From positions 1 through 20,815 of the forward strand of contig JADHYP010000002.1 in assembly GCA_016782355.1 (NCBI GenBank): DNA of 20,815 nucleotides, in the 5' to 3' direction. The stretch is from Candidatus Syntropharchaeum sp. (GTDB lineage Archaea > Halobacteriota > Syntropharchaeia > Alkanophagales > Methanospirareceae). How positions within the stretch are numbered: the stretch's first letter is position 1; every line of letters starts with the position of its first letter. Both the position numbers and the translations under genes were made by a program. The notes under the pieces were generated by a model. It was not told where the DNA came from, did not search any database, and worked only from the letters and a program-made list of their open reading frames with translations. This document shows positions 1 to 7,554 of the stretch, piece by piece.

Positions 1-85
1 AATAGATTGGATGAACTTCACTGTTAATTCCGTTAAAGAAGAAAATGGGTTATTCGAGGTCAGGTGTGAATTTTATGAAAATTTA

Positions 86-475
86 TTATTCAGAACTTTT
101 CTCCGCGCCCTTCGCTATCGCTTCCTCTACGGATGCCAAATCCTTCATTACAAATACCCGCTCCTTCTCTCCTTCTGTAGAATCAATCGAGTTCTTCAGA
201 ATTGGCGCGTACTTCTTAAACCGGTCTATCTTCACGGTATATTCAGACGTATCCTCAATTGTGACCGTTTCAAACCCCTTCTCCTCAAGATATTTCATCA
301 CTTTATTCCGCTCGCCAACGTTTTTCAGCTCGAATCGGTATTTCTCTCGATTGTAGTATTCGGATAAACCCATAAAGAGTTCCCGGTCACCGAAGAAATA
401 TTTGAAGCACCACATACTTCCTATTTTGAAAATATTGATTTCGTCCCCTTTCGCATCAGATGCTTGCCCGCTCAT
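86..475 (-). CDS. Hypothetical protein, 129 aa
   Basis: I do not recognise the family. The protein is soluble-looking, highly charged and lacks a signal peptide or membrane segment. A predicted alpha/beta section (about residues 40-95, KYRFELKNVGERNKVMKYLE then GFETVTIED) suggests a small compact fold with a helix between strands. The C-terminal 30 residues are charged and helical. The start at 475 is supported by a G-rich ribosome-binding stretch (GGTAGGGGG) about 12 bases upstream on the minus strand and an AT-rich TATA-like sequence further out near 525-540. It is divergent from the HAD gene at 698. Coding is supported by the open frame, the base composition and the placed ribosome-binding site only. 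Confidence 0.7.
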   Translation of the reverse strand: MSGQASDAKGDEINIFKIGSMWCFKYFFGDRELFMGLSEYYNREKYRFELKNVGERNKVMKYLEEKGFETVTIEDTSEYTVKIDRFKKYAPILKNSIDSTEGEKERVFVMKDLASVEEAIAKGAEKSSE

Positions 476-697
476 TTTATTTTGTTCCCCCTACCTTTTT
501 ATTCACCATTTCTCAAAAGCTACCAATGTATTATACTATGATAAAGTCAGGTATATATATATCCATTCCCTTTCTGAAATCCGTTACTTTATGTAAAAAC
601 TAAAAAGTTAAAATAAAGAGGCGCTAAAAAACCTTTTCTTAGAAAGAAAAGCTTTACCAAAAGAAATAAAACAAAAGGTAGCTATACATTATATACA
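476..697. other. Divergent intergenic region with AT-rich promoter sequence
   Basis: This 222-base gap separates two divergent genes. It holds an alternating TA run (about 550-562), T/A-rich promoter-like sequence for both sides, and one copy of a dispersed hairpin repeat at 630-658. I see no coding potential in it. Confidence 0.6.
630..658 (-). repeat. Dispersed hairpin repeat, copy 1 (minus orientation)
   Basis: The plus strand reads AACCTTTTCTTAG followed by AAAGAAAAGCTTTACC. CTTTTCTT (633-640) pairs perfectly with AAGAAAAG (644-651) across a three-base loop. Its reverse complement closely matches 17334-17361 and partly matches 11501-11530, giving a consensus near GGTAAAGCTT(T)TTTCT.AAGAAAAAGGTT. 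It lies upstream of the HAD gene. Confidence 0.65.
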
Positions 698-1330
698 ATG
701 AAATTCCAAACTGCTCTTTTTGATATGGATGGCACTTTGATTGATTCGTCAAAAGCGATTTTGAATTCGATTAAGGAAGCAGCAAGGCTAACCGGCTTGA
801 GAATTCCCGGAGAGGGAGAGATAAAGGGAATAATCCATTTGCCAAGTCACCTTTCTTTTAAGATTTTATACCCGGATAAAGAACCAGAGGAATTCGATTC
901 GGTCTTCCTCAGTCTTATGAGAAGTAAATTTAAAAATATGATAAAAGAACTTCCGAAAGCGAAATTGACACTGGAATTAATAAAAAGAGAGAAGGGGATA
1001 AAAATAGGGATAGTGACGACAAAGGATAAAATATCAGCGGAAGAGACGATAATGAATTTTAGTATTCCTTGTGACGTTTTGCTCACCGCGGAGGATACGG
1101 AAAGAACACGACCTGACCCCGAACCGTTACTTAAAGCGATAAAACTGCTCAATTCCACGGCTTCGCAAACTTTCTATTGTGGCGACACACCGCAAGATAT
1201 AATCCAGGGAAGAAGGGCAGGGGTAAAAACAATTGGCGTAACTACTGGATTGCACTCAAAGGAGGAATTGGAGAAGGAAAAACCTGATTTTATCTTTGAT
1301 GAAATTGAAGCGGTCTTGACTATACTATAA
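698..1330 (+). CDS. HAD-superfamily phosphatase, phosphoglycolate-phosphatase-like
   Basis: This 210-residue protein has the HAD core. Motif I is FDMDGTLID with the nucleophile D9 and acid/base D11. Motif II is GIVTTKD near residues 104-110. Motif IV is YCGDTPQDI with D163 and D167 for Mg2+. The helical cap between residues 17 and 95 is that of subfamily I phosphatases such as Gph. Motif III normally carries a Lys before Pro-x-Pro; here the stretch TERTRPDPEP (135-144) has Arg138 instead. The substrate cannot be read from sequence: phosphoglycolate or another small phosphate ester is likely. It ends four bases before the convergent aldolase gene. Confidence 0.88.
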   Translation: MKFQTALFDMDGTLIDSSKAILNSIKEAARLTGLRIPGEGEIKGIIHLPSHLSFKILYPDKEPEEFDSVFLSLMRSKFKNMIKELPKAKLTLELIKREKGIKIGIVTTKDKISAEETIMNFSIPCDVLLTAEDTERTRPDPEPLLKAIKLLNSTASQTFYCGDTPQDIIQGRRAGVKTIGVTTGLHSKEELEKEKPDFIFDEIEAVLTIL

Positions 1331-1334
1331 GCTT

Positions 1335-1889
1335 TTATTTTTTTGCACTATCCACCAGATATTTGACCGTGCATGCGTGTTCAATCGAGCTGAGAATTAC
1401 AAACGCTTCATCTACCGTTGCGCCACGAGCAAACGTGCCATGACCCTGAACCACGATTCCCTTATGGTCACGAAGCGCATTGGCTGCATTTCTTGCCAAC
1501 TCTTCCGAGCCGACACCACCAGTCACCACGGGTATTTCATGCAGAAAATAAACGCTTTCCGAATCTTCAGGCACTATCTGCCCACCCGGCTCGTAAAGCA
1601 TTGACGTCACCACCGCATATTCAGAATGCCCATGTAAAATAGCAAGAGCGGACGTTTCCTTATAAATCGCTCGATGGACGTTTAGCTCCGTTGACGCAAT
1701 AACGTCAAGTTCATCCGGCGTGGCGGCGTCTATCGGAACCGTAACAATCTGTCCTTCAAGTTCGTCAAGCATACTTCCCGTCGTGCTGATAAGCATCTGG
1801 TCACCAACTCGCTTGCTGACGTTCCCAAAATGCGAATGCGCAAGCCCTGCCTCTACTATCTTCTTACCGTATTTTATTAATTCTTGCAT
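1335..1889 (-). CDS. Class II aldolase/adducin family, fuculose-phosphate-aldolase-like
   Basis: The 184-residue protein matches the FucA/AraD fold length (about 180-215). Zinc ligands are present: His86 and His88 in LHGHSEYAV and His150 in GHGTFARG, with the catalytic Glu68 in STELNVHRAIY. The N-terminal FGNVSKR and STTG stretches are the phosphate-binding loop of the family. Members cleave sugar phosphates such as L-fuculose-1-phosphate to dihydroxyacetone phosphate plus an aldehyde. In methanogens a homologue (MJ1418) supplies lactaldehyde for coenzyme F420, so this role is a reasonable guess. A TATA-like CTTTATA about 26 bases upstream of the ATG suggests a leaderless transcript. It is convergent with the HAD gene. 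Confidence 0.87.
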   Translation of the reverse strand: MQELIKYGKKIVEAGLAHSHFGNVSKRVGDQMLISTTGSMLDELEGQIVTVPIDAATPDELDVIASTELNVHRAIYKETSALAILHGHSEYAVVTSMLYEPGGQIVPEDSESVYFLHEIPVVTGGVGSEELARNAANALRDHKGIVVQGHGTFARGATVDEAFVILSSIEHACTVKYLVDSAKK

Positions 1890-1912
1890 TTCACTAAAAA
1901 CATTGAAACTAC

Positions 1913-1922
1913 GGTATAAAGT
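1913..1922 (-). promoter_or_regulatory. TATA box for the class II aldolase gene
   Basis: On the minus strand the sequence reads AAACTTTATACC, a good archaeal BRE/TATA match. Its centre is about 26 bases before the ATG at 1889, so transcription would start at or next to the start codon. Confidence 0.5.
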
Positions 1923-1948
1923 TTACTATAAACAAATCCTTTTTATCC

Positions 1949-1985
<37 letters not shown>

Positions 1986-2010
1986 GATATTAAAAAACGG
2001 AAGCTGTCAA

Positions 2011-2493
2011 ATGCGAATATCCGAACTCCCCGAAATAGGCACGAAGTATGAGATAGAAAGTCCAAAAGGTGATAAAGTAGCGGTCATATTTTTGACGACC
2101 GGAGAGATAGCGCTCTATGTGTTAGAAGCCGGTGCTGAGAAGCCTTCGGTTACAAGGCTGACCGCGGAAGAAGCACGACGTGTCGGAAGCGTTCTGACCG
2201 GAGCGATGCTCACAATAGAGCACGAGGACGTTGAGGTCTCGTTTTCTGAAATCTCTGACCTCAGAATAAACATCCATATATGTCCGGTAACGAAGTATGT
2301 GATAGGAAAGAGTATCGAGGATTTGGCGATCAGGAAAAAAACAGGCGTCACGATAATAGCAGTATCGAGAAGGGGACAGAGCATCATCAGCCCACCGCCG
2401 GAAATGGTCCTCGAAGAGGGAGACCTGATAGTGGTGATAGGTGAGCATGAGCAAATAAGGGCATGTGCGAGGGAGATTCTTGGTATTAAATGA
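2011..2493 (+). CDS. khtT: K+/H+ antiporter regulatory subunit, KhtT-like (RCK_C)
   Basis: The protein (160 aa, near the 165 of Bacillus KhtT) has an N-terminal KhtT-type domain (MRISELPEIGTKYEI..., residues 1-70) and a C-terminal TrkA-C/RCK_C domain (about 85-158; VIGKSIEDLAIRKK, then EEGDLIVVIG). KhtT gates the KhtU antiporter, and RCK_C domains bind nucleotides or ions. The start at 2011 is chosen because residue 1 onward matches the family. The open frame continues upstream to 1720, but that part is antisense to the aldolase gene and passes through the TTAC tract. No strong Shine-Dalgarno is present and a TATA-like stretch lies 16-25 bases upstream, so a leaderless message is possible. 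The stop overlaps the next gene's start (ATGA), which shows translational coupling. Confidence 0.88.
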   Translation: MRISELPEIGTKYEIESPKGDKVAVIFLTTGEIALYVLEAGAEKPSVTRLTAEEARRVGSVLTGAMLTIEHEDVEVSFSEISDLRINIHICPVTKYVIGKSIEDLAIRKKTGVTIIAVSRRGQSIISPPPEMVLEEGDLIVVIGEHEQIRACAREILGIK

Positions 2494-3710
2494 CTTTTCT
2501 GCTGGATTTAGCTATTGTAACGGTCTCTTGCTTAGCCCTTGGACTGGCATCGAAATATCTGAGGCAAGCCGCAATCCCTGCATACATAATCGCAGGGATA
2601 ATCCTCGGAAAGAGTGGCTTCGACTTTATAACCTCATACGAGTTCGTCGAGTGGCTGGGTAAGATCGGTGTAATCCTCCTGATGTTCTACATAGGACACG
2701 AGTTCAACTTCAAAGGCATAAAAGAGCCCGGAAGGGTATTTGCGGGTTGCACGGACTTCTTCGTGAATTTTATCGCGGGTTTTTCGCTGGGGCTCGTTAT
2801 TGGCTTGAGCCTATTAGAGGCTTTCATACTCGCATCAGCAGTTTACATCAGCAGTTCGGCAATAGTCATATCCTCGCTGATAGAGAACAAGAGGCTGATC
2901 TACCCGGAAGCAGAGACCGTTGTGTGGCTGATGGTCTTCGAGGACATAATACTGGCAATCCTGCTCGTGGTGCTAACGTCCATTATGTCAGGCAGCCTCG
3001 CCATGATTCCCGTGTCCTTAGCAACGACTTTGCTGTTCATCGTATTCATTTTAGTTCTCATCGGAAGGCTAAGCAACTTCATCTCGCCTCTCTTTGAGCG
3101 GGATGATGAAATACCCATACTGCTTATTTTCGCACTAATATTCGGATTTTCGGCACTCGCACCACGCCTCCTGGATATTTCGCTGCAAGCACTCGCACCC
3201 CTCCTGGGTATCTCGCTGCAATTTCATATCTCTGAAGTGATTGTTGCATTTTTCCTCGGCTCTGCACTCTCGGGGGTCAAATCCTTCAGGAAGCTCTTCG
3301 GAGCCACCATTTCATTTAAGAACTTATTCCTCACCATCTTCTTCTTCTCTTTCGGTATGCTGTTCCAATTCCAATTTGAAACGTTGTCCTCGGCATATTT
3401 TGTCCTCGCACTCACCGCACTCATAACCATCTCCATCTTAGGAAAGTTCGTCAGTGGTGCGCTTATCGGGAAGAGACTGCACGGCTCGCTTGAAACCGGG
3501 TTGAGGGTCGGGGCATACACGACGCCGAGGGGCGAGTTTTCAATTGTGCTGCTGGCTGTTGTAATCGGAATGGAAACGGGCAATTATGAGCTGTTATTAT
3601 CGCTTGTCGTTGCTTACGTAATCATTCTTTCGCTCATTGGCTCTTTCTTCGCCAAACACGGCGATATGATTGGCAAAGCAATAATGGCTGGCATTAATAA
3701 ATTGTTATAA
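2490..3710 (+). CDS. khtU: CPA2-family K+(Na+)/H+ antiporter, KhtU-like
   Basis: The 406-residue protein is almost entirely membrane-embedded with about 12 hydrophobic segments. Family features include the N-terminal IPAYIIAGIILGKSG, the acidic segment MVFEDIILAILL (transport-site region) and GAYTTPRGEFSIVLL near residue 345, a conserved CPA2 feature. It would exchange K+ or Na+ for protons in the cytoplasmic membrane. It overlaps khtT by four bases, so the pair works as channel plus gate. Between residues 222 and 244 a peptide unit is repeated (ALAPRLLDISLQ then ALAPLLGISLQ), a recent in-frame duplication within a transmembrane region. The gene ends seven bases from the convergent gene at 3718. 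Confidence 0.9.
   Translation: MTFLLDLAIVTVSCLALGLASKYLRQAAIPAYIIAGIILGKSGFDFITSYEFVEWLGKIGVILLMFYIGHEFNFKGIKEPGRVFAGCTDFFVNFIAGFSLGLVIGLSLLEAFILASAVYISSSAIVISSLIENKRLIYPEAETVVWLMVFEDIILAILLVVLTSIMSGSLAMIPVSLATTLLFIVFILVLIGRLSNFISPLFERDDEIPILLIFALIFGFSALAPRLLDISLQALAPLLGISLQFHISEVIVAFFLGSALSGVKSFRKLFGATISFKNLFLTIFFFSFGMLFQFQFETLSSAYFVLALTALITISILGKFVSGALIGKRLHGSLETGLRVGAYTTPRGEFSIVLLAVVIGMETGNYELLLSLVVAYVIILSLIGSFFAKHGDMIGKAIMAGINKLL
3153..3221 (+). repeat. In-frame tandem duplication inside khtU
   Basis: Unit 1 (3153-3188, 36 bases) and unit 2 (3189-3221, 33 bases) both begin GCACTCGCACC and end TCGCTGCAA. They encode ALAPRLLDISLQ and ALAPLLGISLQ. Related antiporters normally have one such unit before the GAFLAG-like helix, so one appears to be extra. 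Confidence 0.85.
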
Positions 3711-3717
3711 AAAGTGG

Positions 3718-4953
3718 TTACGGCTGCACCGACATAACCTTCCGAGCTTGCTCAGGATATTTTGCAATGAACTTCATCTCGTCCTCGGTCACGGGCTTCT
3801 GTGTGTGAACGTTCGCATACCTCACGAGCTCCAATATCTCCCGGGCTTCTTCCTCATCTCGAAATTCCAGCTCATATTTCCCCGCTACGTTCTTGAACCC
3901 CTTTATTCCCGAATATTCTCCCGCCGTTATAAGTCTGCCCGTCTCAATATGCTCGATATGCCCCCTGCCGACTTCAGTGTAGTGATACAACTCATAATTT
4001 CTGCTGTCCTTCAGTGCACCATCGGCGTGTATTCCGGATTCATGAGCAAAGGCGTTATCGCCTACCGCAGGCTGATTGATGGGAATAGGGACTCGGAAAG
4101 AAAGAGAAGCGTATTTGCATATCCGCCACGCATAGCTTAAATCCATATCCTGTAAATGGTATTTGTGTTCAAAACCACTTGATTTCTTTATCGCAAGGAT
4201 TGTTGAGACCAGGTCTGCGTTCCCGGCTCGCTCGCCCAGTCCGTTCACTGTCGTGTTGACGTATGCATCAACACCTGCGTCTATTGCTGCTCTGGCTCCT
4301 GCAACTGAGCAAGCAACCGCCATGCCCAAATCGTTATGGCAGTGCAGTTCGATGGGCACATTCACCGCCTCTGCAATCGCTTTTACTCGCTCATATATGG
4401 TGAACGGGTCGTCATATCCGAGTGTGTCGCAGTATCTTATCCGGTCTGCACCATGCCGTTTTGCAGCTTCGGCAAATTCAATCAGCCTTTCGAGTTCTGT
4501 CCTTGATGCGTCTTCTGCATTTGCTCCAATGCTCTCTGCACCGTGTTCTCTGGCTGCGTCAACTGCCTCGCACGTCATATTTATTATATCCGCCCAACTG
4601 AATTTGCCACCGAATTTGCCTTTTAGCATCTGCCTGGATGTTGATATGCTCAAATTAACGTGCTTCAGCTTCGGCAGCAGTCGAAAAGATTCCTCAACAT
4701 CCACCTTCATCGCTCTCAACCACCCGCCGAGCCGAATGTGCTTCAGTGCCCCTATCTCTGCCAACTCCAGATTTGCGTTCAAATAATTCGTCTCGTGTTT
4801 CGTGACCGGAAAACCGAACTCACTCTGGAAGACGCCCATCGCATTCAGGTAAAGGTTAAGTATGGTCTTCTCTAACTTCGCTAACCCCAATTCCGACGTC
4901 TGCACACCATCCCTGTTCGTGACGTCAATGATATATATCGTGTTCTTCACCAT
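3718..4953 (-). CDS. Putative Re-citrate synthase (homocitrate/isopropylmalate synthase family)
   Basis: The 411-residue protein is a DRE-TIM metallolyase. The active-site strand is IIDVTNRDGVQTS (9-20; R14, D15), the metal-binding motif is HCHND (204-208), followed by NTTVNGLGERAGNA (233-246) and FAHESGIHADG (302-312). LeuA, AksA and NifV usually have DTTLRDGEQ; the VTNRDGVQ variant together with GVFQSEFGFP and HETNYLNANLELA resembles, from memory, the Re-citrate synthase described in Clostridium kluyveri, which condenses acetyl-CoA with oxaloacetate. In an anaerobic archaeon it would feed a partial TCA route to 2-oxoglutarate. The alternative is homocitrate synthase. The start is supported by GGTGG just upstream and a TATA box at 4982-4994. 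Confidence 0.85.
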   Translation of the reverse strand: MVKNTIYIIDVTNRDGVQTSELGLAKLEKTILNLYLNAMGVFQSEFGFPVTKHETNYLNANLELAEIGALKHIRLGGWLRAMKVDVEESFRLLPKLKHVNLSISTSRQMLKGKFGGKFSWADIINMTCEAVDAAREHGAESIGANAEDASRTELERLIEFAEAAKRHGADRIRYCDTLGYDDPFTIYERVKAIAEAVNVPIELHCHNDLGMAVACSVAGARAAIDAGVDAYVNTTVNGLGERAGNADLVSTILAIKKSSGFEHKYHLQDMDLSYAWRICKYASLSFRVPIPINQPAVGDNAFAHESGIHADGALKDSRNYELYHYTEVGRGHIEHIETGRLITAGEYSGIKGFKNVAGKYELEFRDEEEAREILELVRYANVHTQKPVTEDEMKFIAKYPEQARKVMSVQP

Positions 4954-4981
4954 TTTTCACCACCATTTTATCTTTTTATCT

Positions 4982-4994
4982 GTAATATATAAAG
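4982..4994 (-). promoter_or_regulatory. TATA box upstream of the Re-citrate synthase-like gene
   Basis: The minus strand reads CTTTATATATTAC, centred about 35 bases before the ATG at 4953. It implies a short leader holding the GGTGG ribosome-binding site, and a promoter separate from the antiporter operon upstream. Confidence 0.55.
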
Positions 4995-5012
4995 ATGTTT
5001 GAAAAGTAACAT

Positions 5013-6179
5013 TCATATATCCACCCTATTTTTACGTTGCATCCTCTTGAAAATGGTAGGACAGCTAATACTTGTTATTATCGCAAGTAAAATAATTGCC
5101 GATTCCATTGCCGTATCCATCAACCCGAGTTCCAAACCAACCGCAGCCACCGCAATTATCAAGCTCAACCTTGACGAAAGTAAAACACCCGCAGAAATAC
5201 TATCCTTTAACGAATGGCGAACGAGAAGAAGCAGCGATGGCACTATCTTCACCACAAATGCGATTAAAAGAAGCGTTGGGATTAGAACCAAAAAAATCCT
5301 TCCCGCCCACAATGCTGCAAAGTCAAAGTGCATTCCTACGTTTATGAAGAATATGGGTATGAGGAATCCGTATCCTATCCCGGAGAGTTTCTGTTCGAGA
5401 ACCGTGCCTCCACGGAACAAAAGGGAAAGCATCACCCCTGCAAGAAACGCACCTAATATGGCTTCTACACCTACTATCTCTGCTAAAACAACGAATACAA
5501 GCAGCAATGCGAAAGAAGCCCTTACCCCTATCTCTGATGGTTGGTCTGATTTAAACCACTTTGACAGTCGCTCTGGATAGTGCCAGATTGCAAGCTTACC
5601 CACGTAATATATCGCGAAAAACAGAATGAATACGAGTGCGATTAAAAACAGCTCCCATGTTATTCCCTCTTCGTGGTGGAGGGTGTGTACCGTAAGGAGC
5701 AACATGGTGGTAAAATCCGCAATGAACGCTGATATGAGGATTGTCTGTCCAAATTCTGTCTTTAACAGACCCTGTTCCCTTATCGTTGGCACGATCAATC
5801 CTACTGAGGAGGTTGAAAGAACGAGTGCCATGAAGAACCCATAGCCCAGTTGATGCGTCAGGAATATCGAAATGCCGAGCGTGAGGAGAAAGATAAAAGT
5901 TCCGAGCACGAACAACTTTGCTCCGTGAACCTCAACCTGCGAGAAATCTATCTCCATACCCACCAAGAACATCAGAAATATAAATCCAAAGCTCGCGAGG
6001 AATGCTATACCCTCTTCTTCACCGGTAAAAAGCCCCAGCACACTTCTCCCGATAACAATCCCACAGATAATCTCCCCGACCACTGCCGGGACGCCTATTC
6101 TATTAGAAATAAGGGGGATTAAGAACGCAAAGACCGCTATCGCAAATAGAGGGAAATAAGGGCTTATTATCATGGGCAT
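5013..6179 (-). CDS. CPA2-family cation/proton antiporter, KefB-like membrane domain
   Basis: The mature frame begins MPMIISPYFPLFAIAVF at 6179 and gives 388 residues with about 12 membrane segments. Family features are the first helix pair with GVPAVVGEIICGIVIG, FMALVLSTSSVGLIVPTIRE, SAFIADFTTMLLL (buried Asp), GVEAILGAFLAGVMLSL and the late SSRLSLIIAVAAVGLELG. The open frame continues upstream for 53 codons, but that part is antisense-like and overlaps the previous gene, so it is rejected. The ATG overlaps the TGA of the RCK/Usp gene (TGATG), which couples translation. No C-terminal RCK domain is present, so the regulator is probably the separate protein next door. The transported ion (Na+ or K+) is not determinable. 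Confidence 0.9.
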   Translation of the reverse strand: MPMIISPYFPLFAIAVFAFLIPLISNRIGVPAVVGEIICGIVIGRSVLGLFTGEEEGIAFLASFGFIFLMFLVGMEIDFSQVEVHGAKLFVLGTFIFLLTLGISIFLTHQLGYGFFMALVLSTSSVGLIVPTIREQGLLKTEFGQTILISAFIADFTTMLLLTVHTLHHEEGITWELFLIALVFILFFAIYYVGKLAIWHYPERLSKWFKSDQPSEIGVRASFALLLVFVVLAEIVGVEAILGAFLAGVMLSLLFRGGTVLEQKLSGIGYGFLIPIFFINVGMHFDFAALWAGRIFLVLIPTLLLIAFVVKIVPSLLLLVRHSLKDSISAGVLLSSRLSLIIAVAAVGLELGLMDTAMESAIILLAIITSISCPTIFKRMQRKNRVDI

Positions 6180-7327
6180 CACACAACGGTTAGAACAGAG
6201 CAAGGAGCGTCGTTTACTATTTTCCTTATCATGTCTGACCGTATAACACCCGTTCCTCTCCTGGGAACCACTACCAGTTCGTAATCCCCACTTTTCACTT
6301 CTTTTACCACTTCTATCATTGGATTCCCTTCTATCCACTTTTCAGTAATCCGTACGTTTCCTTTTTCTGCCATTTTTTTTATCCCGTCAATCAACTCACC
6401 AGGAACAACCTCCAGAATGAGTAAATACATATCTGCACCGCATAAATGGGCTATCTGAACCGCATGCTTTCCAACACTCTCTGATGTGTCCGATGAATCC
6501 AGAAGGGCGAGAACACGCTCGTAATACCCGTATGTTCGTGCTACAAGAACCGGGCAGGAAGCGCATTTTATTAACTTTAAAACAACACTTCGTTTAAACA
6601 ATTTATCCAGAATACCGCGTTCTTCATGGTCTATTATTATGCAATCTGGGTGGTATAAGCGTTCTTTTACATGGTCTATTATTACATAGCCGGAATAATG
6701 CAGATGCTTTTTTATAATATCCATCAGGTTTTCCTCTTCCAACAATATCGTAAGAGGTACACCCATCTCCATTGCCCTGGATTCCATCTCTCGCCTGTCT
6801 ATATCCACAGAGGATACAGCAGTGACCTCTGCCCTTGCTACGGAAGCCACAAACAAAGCTTCTTTGAACGCCTTCTCCACTGTATCTTTATTAAGAATTG
6901 GAACGAAGATTTTCTCGAAAGGTGTGCTACTTGCCCCGGCACCAAAGCGCACCAGGTCACCGATGAGATTTGCAACTATCTTTGTAGGAAACATGATGTA
7001 TTCAATGCCCAACTTCTGGAACCTCTCTCTGTCCTCCGGGTCTTCAACCCGAACAATTATTTTGTGGATACCATGTTTTTTCGCAATAGTCGCAGCTCGG
7101 TAATTGACGTCGTCATTGCCCGTGAGCGAGATAAAAGCCTCGACTCCTTCCAAACCCACTCGCTTTAACAATTCTTCATCACTTCCGTCACCAATAATCA
7201 CCTCTACACCAGCTAATTCTGAAAGCTTTTCTCGTTTTCCCGGGTTTAGCTCAATAATCACAGATTCCGGCAACTGGACTGCCTGCTCCCTCCCAGCTCT
7301 CCCACCACCAACAATGATTTTTTTCAT
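6179..7327 (-). CDS. RCK/TrkA-N domain fused to two Usp-like domains (antiporter regulator)
   Basis: The 382-residue protein has a Rossmann RCK_N domain at residues 1-125. Its glycine-rich loop is IIVGGGRAG (4-12), and it has the acidic IIELN strand end at 24-28, GDGSDEELL, and TGNDDVNYRAATIAKK. Two Usp-like segments follow: 138-264, ending ASCPVLVAR, and 268-382, starting YYERVLALLDSSD and ending APCSVLTVV. Canonical Usp ATP-binding G-(9x)-GS residues are not clear in either. RCK_N domains sense NAD(H) or nucleotides in K+ channels and antiporters, so the likely role is ligand-dependent gating of the overlapping antiporter gene. Domain order and translational coupling are seen; the gating role is inferred. 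The protein appears cytosolic. Confidence 0.88.
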   Translation of the reverse strand: MKKIIVGGGRAGREQAVQLPESVIIELNPGKREKLSELAGVEVIIGDGSDEELLKRVGLEGVEAFISLTGNDDVNYRAATIAKKHGIHKIIVRVEDPEDRERFQKLGIEYIMFPTKIVANLIGDLVRFGAGASSTPFEKIFVPILNKDTVEKAFKEALFVASVARAEVTAVSSVDIDRREMESRAMEMGVPLTILLEEENLMDIIKKHLHYSGYVIIDHVKERLYHPDCIIIDHEERGILDKLFKRSVVLKLIKCASCPVLVARTYGYYERVLALLDSSDTSESVGKHAVQIAHLCGADMYLLILEVVPGELIDGIKKMAEKGNVRITEKWIEGNPMIEVVKEVKSGDYELVVVPRRGTGVIRSDMIRKIVNDAPCSVLTVV

Positions 7328-7410
7328 TTATTTTTCTTTTATTCCGCTTTCGACTGAACTAATTAGAAATTACCCCCTCATTGTTTAAAAATCTATCTGA
7401 TTTGAGCGTT

Positions 7411-7426
7411 ACAAAGATTTATTTAC
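7411..7426 (+). promoter_or_regulatory. Candidate TATA box for polB or its leader RNA
   Basis: AAAGATTTATTTACTG contains a TTTATTTA TATA-like core. Transcription would begin near 7445, placing the whole inverted repeat at 7458-7538 in a leader of about 110 bases. Confidence 0.35.
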
Positions 7427-7457
7427 TGCACGCACGAATGAATAAAAGGGAGTACTC

Positions 7458-7538
7458 GTTTACCGCTGAGCCCGCAGAGAGTCAGGAAACTCAGTTATCT
7501 CATCTCAGCGCGCTCCATGCGTGATCTCGGCGGTAAAC
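7458..7538 (+). promoter_or_regulatory. Structured leader with mutually exclusive hairpins upstream of polB
   Basis: GTTTACCGCTGAG (7458-7470) can pair with CTCGGCGGTAAAC (7526-7538) over 13 positions with one G-U wobble. Its 3' half CGCTGAG can instead pair perfectly with CTCAGCG (7504-7510). The two pairings exclude each other. It could be a regulatory leader or a small stable RNA ending 16 bases before polB. No tRNA or clear C/D-box pattern fits it. Confidence 0.55.
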
Positions 7539-7554
7539 AAATACAAAAAGGAAA

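Noticed and set aside
4163..4786. 207-codon open frame opposite the citrate synthase gene.
   Set aside because: Ser/Ala-rich shadow of a conserved gene with all motifs on the other strand.
6180..6338. N-terminal extension of the antiporter frame from 6338.
   Set aside because: It lies antiparallel-free but out of frame within the RCK/Usp gene, is basic and non-hydrophobic, and the coupled ATG at 6179 fits the family start.
7458..7538. tRNA or C/D-box RNA at the polB leader hairpin.
   Set aside because: No cloverleaf, no T-loop GTTC and no properly spaced RTGATGA and CTGA boxes; kept only as a structured leader.
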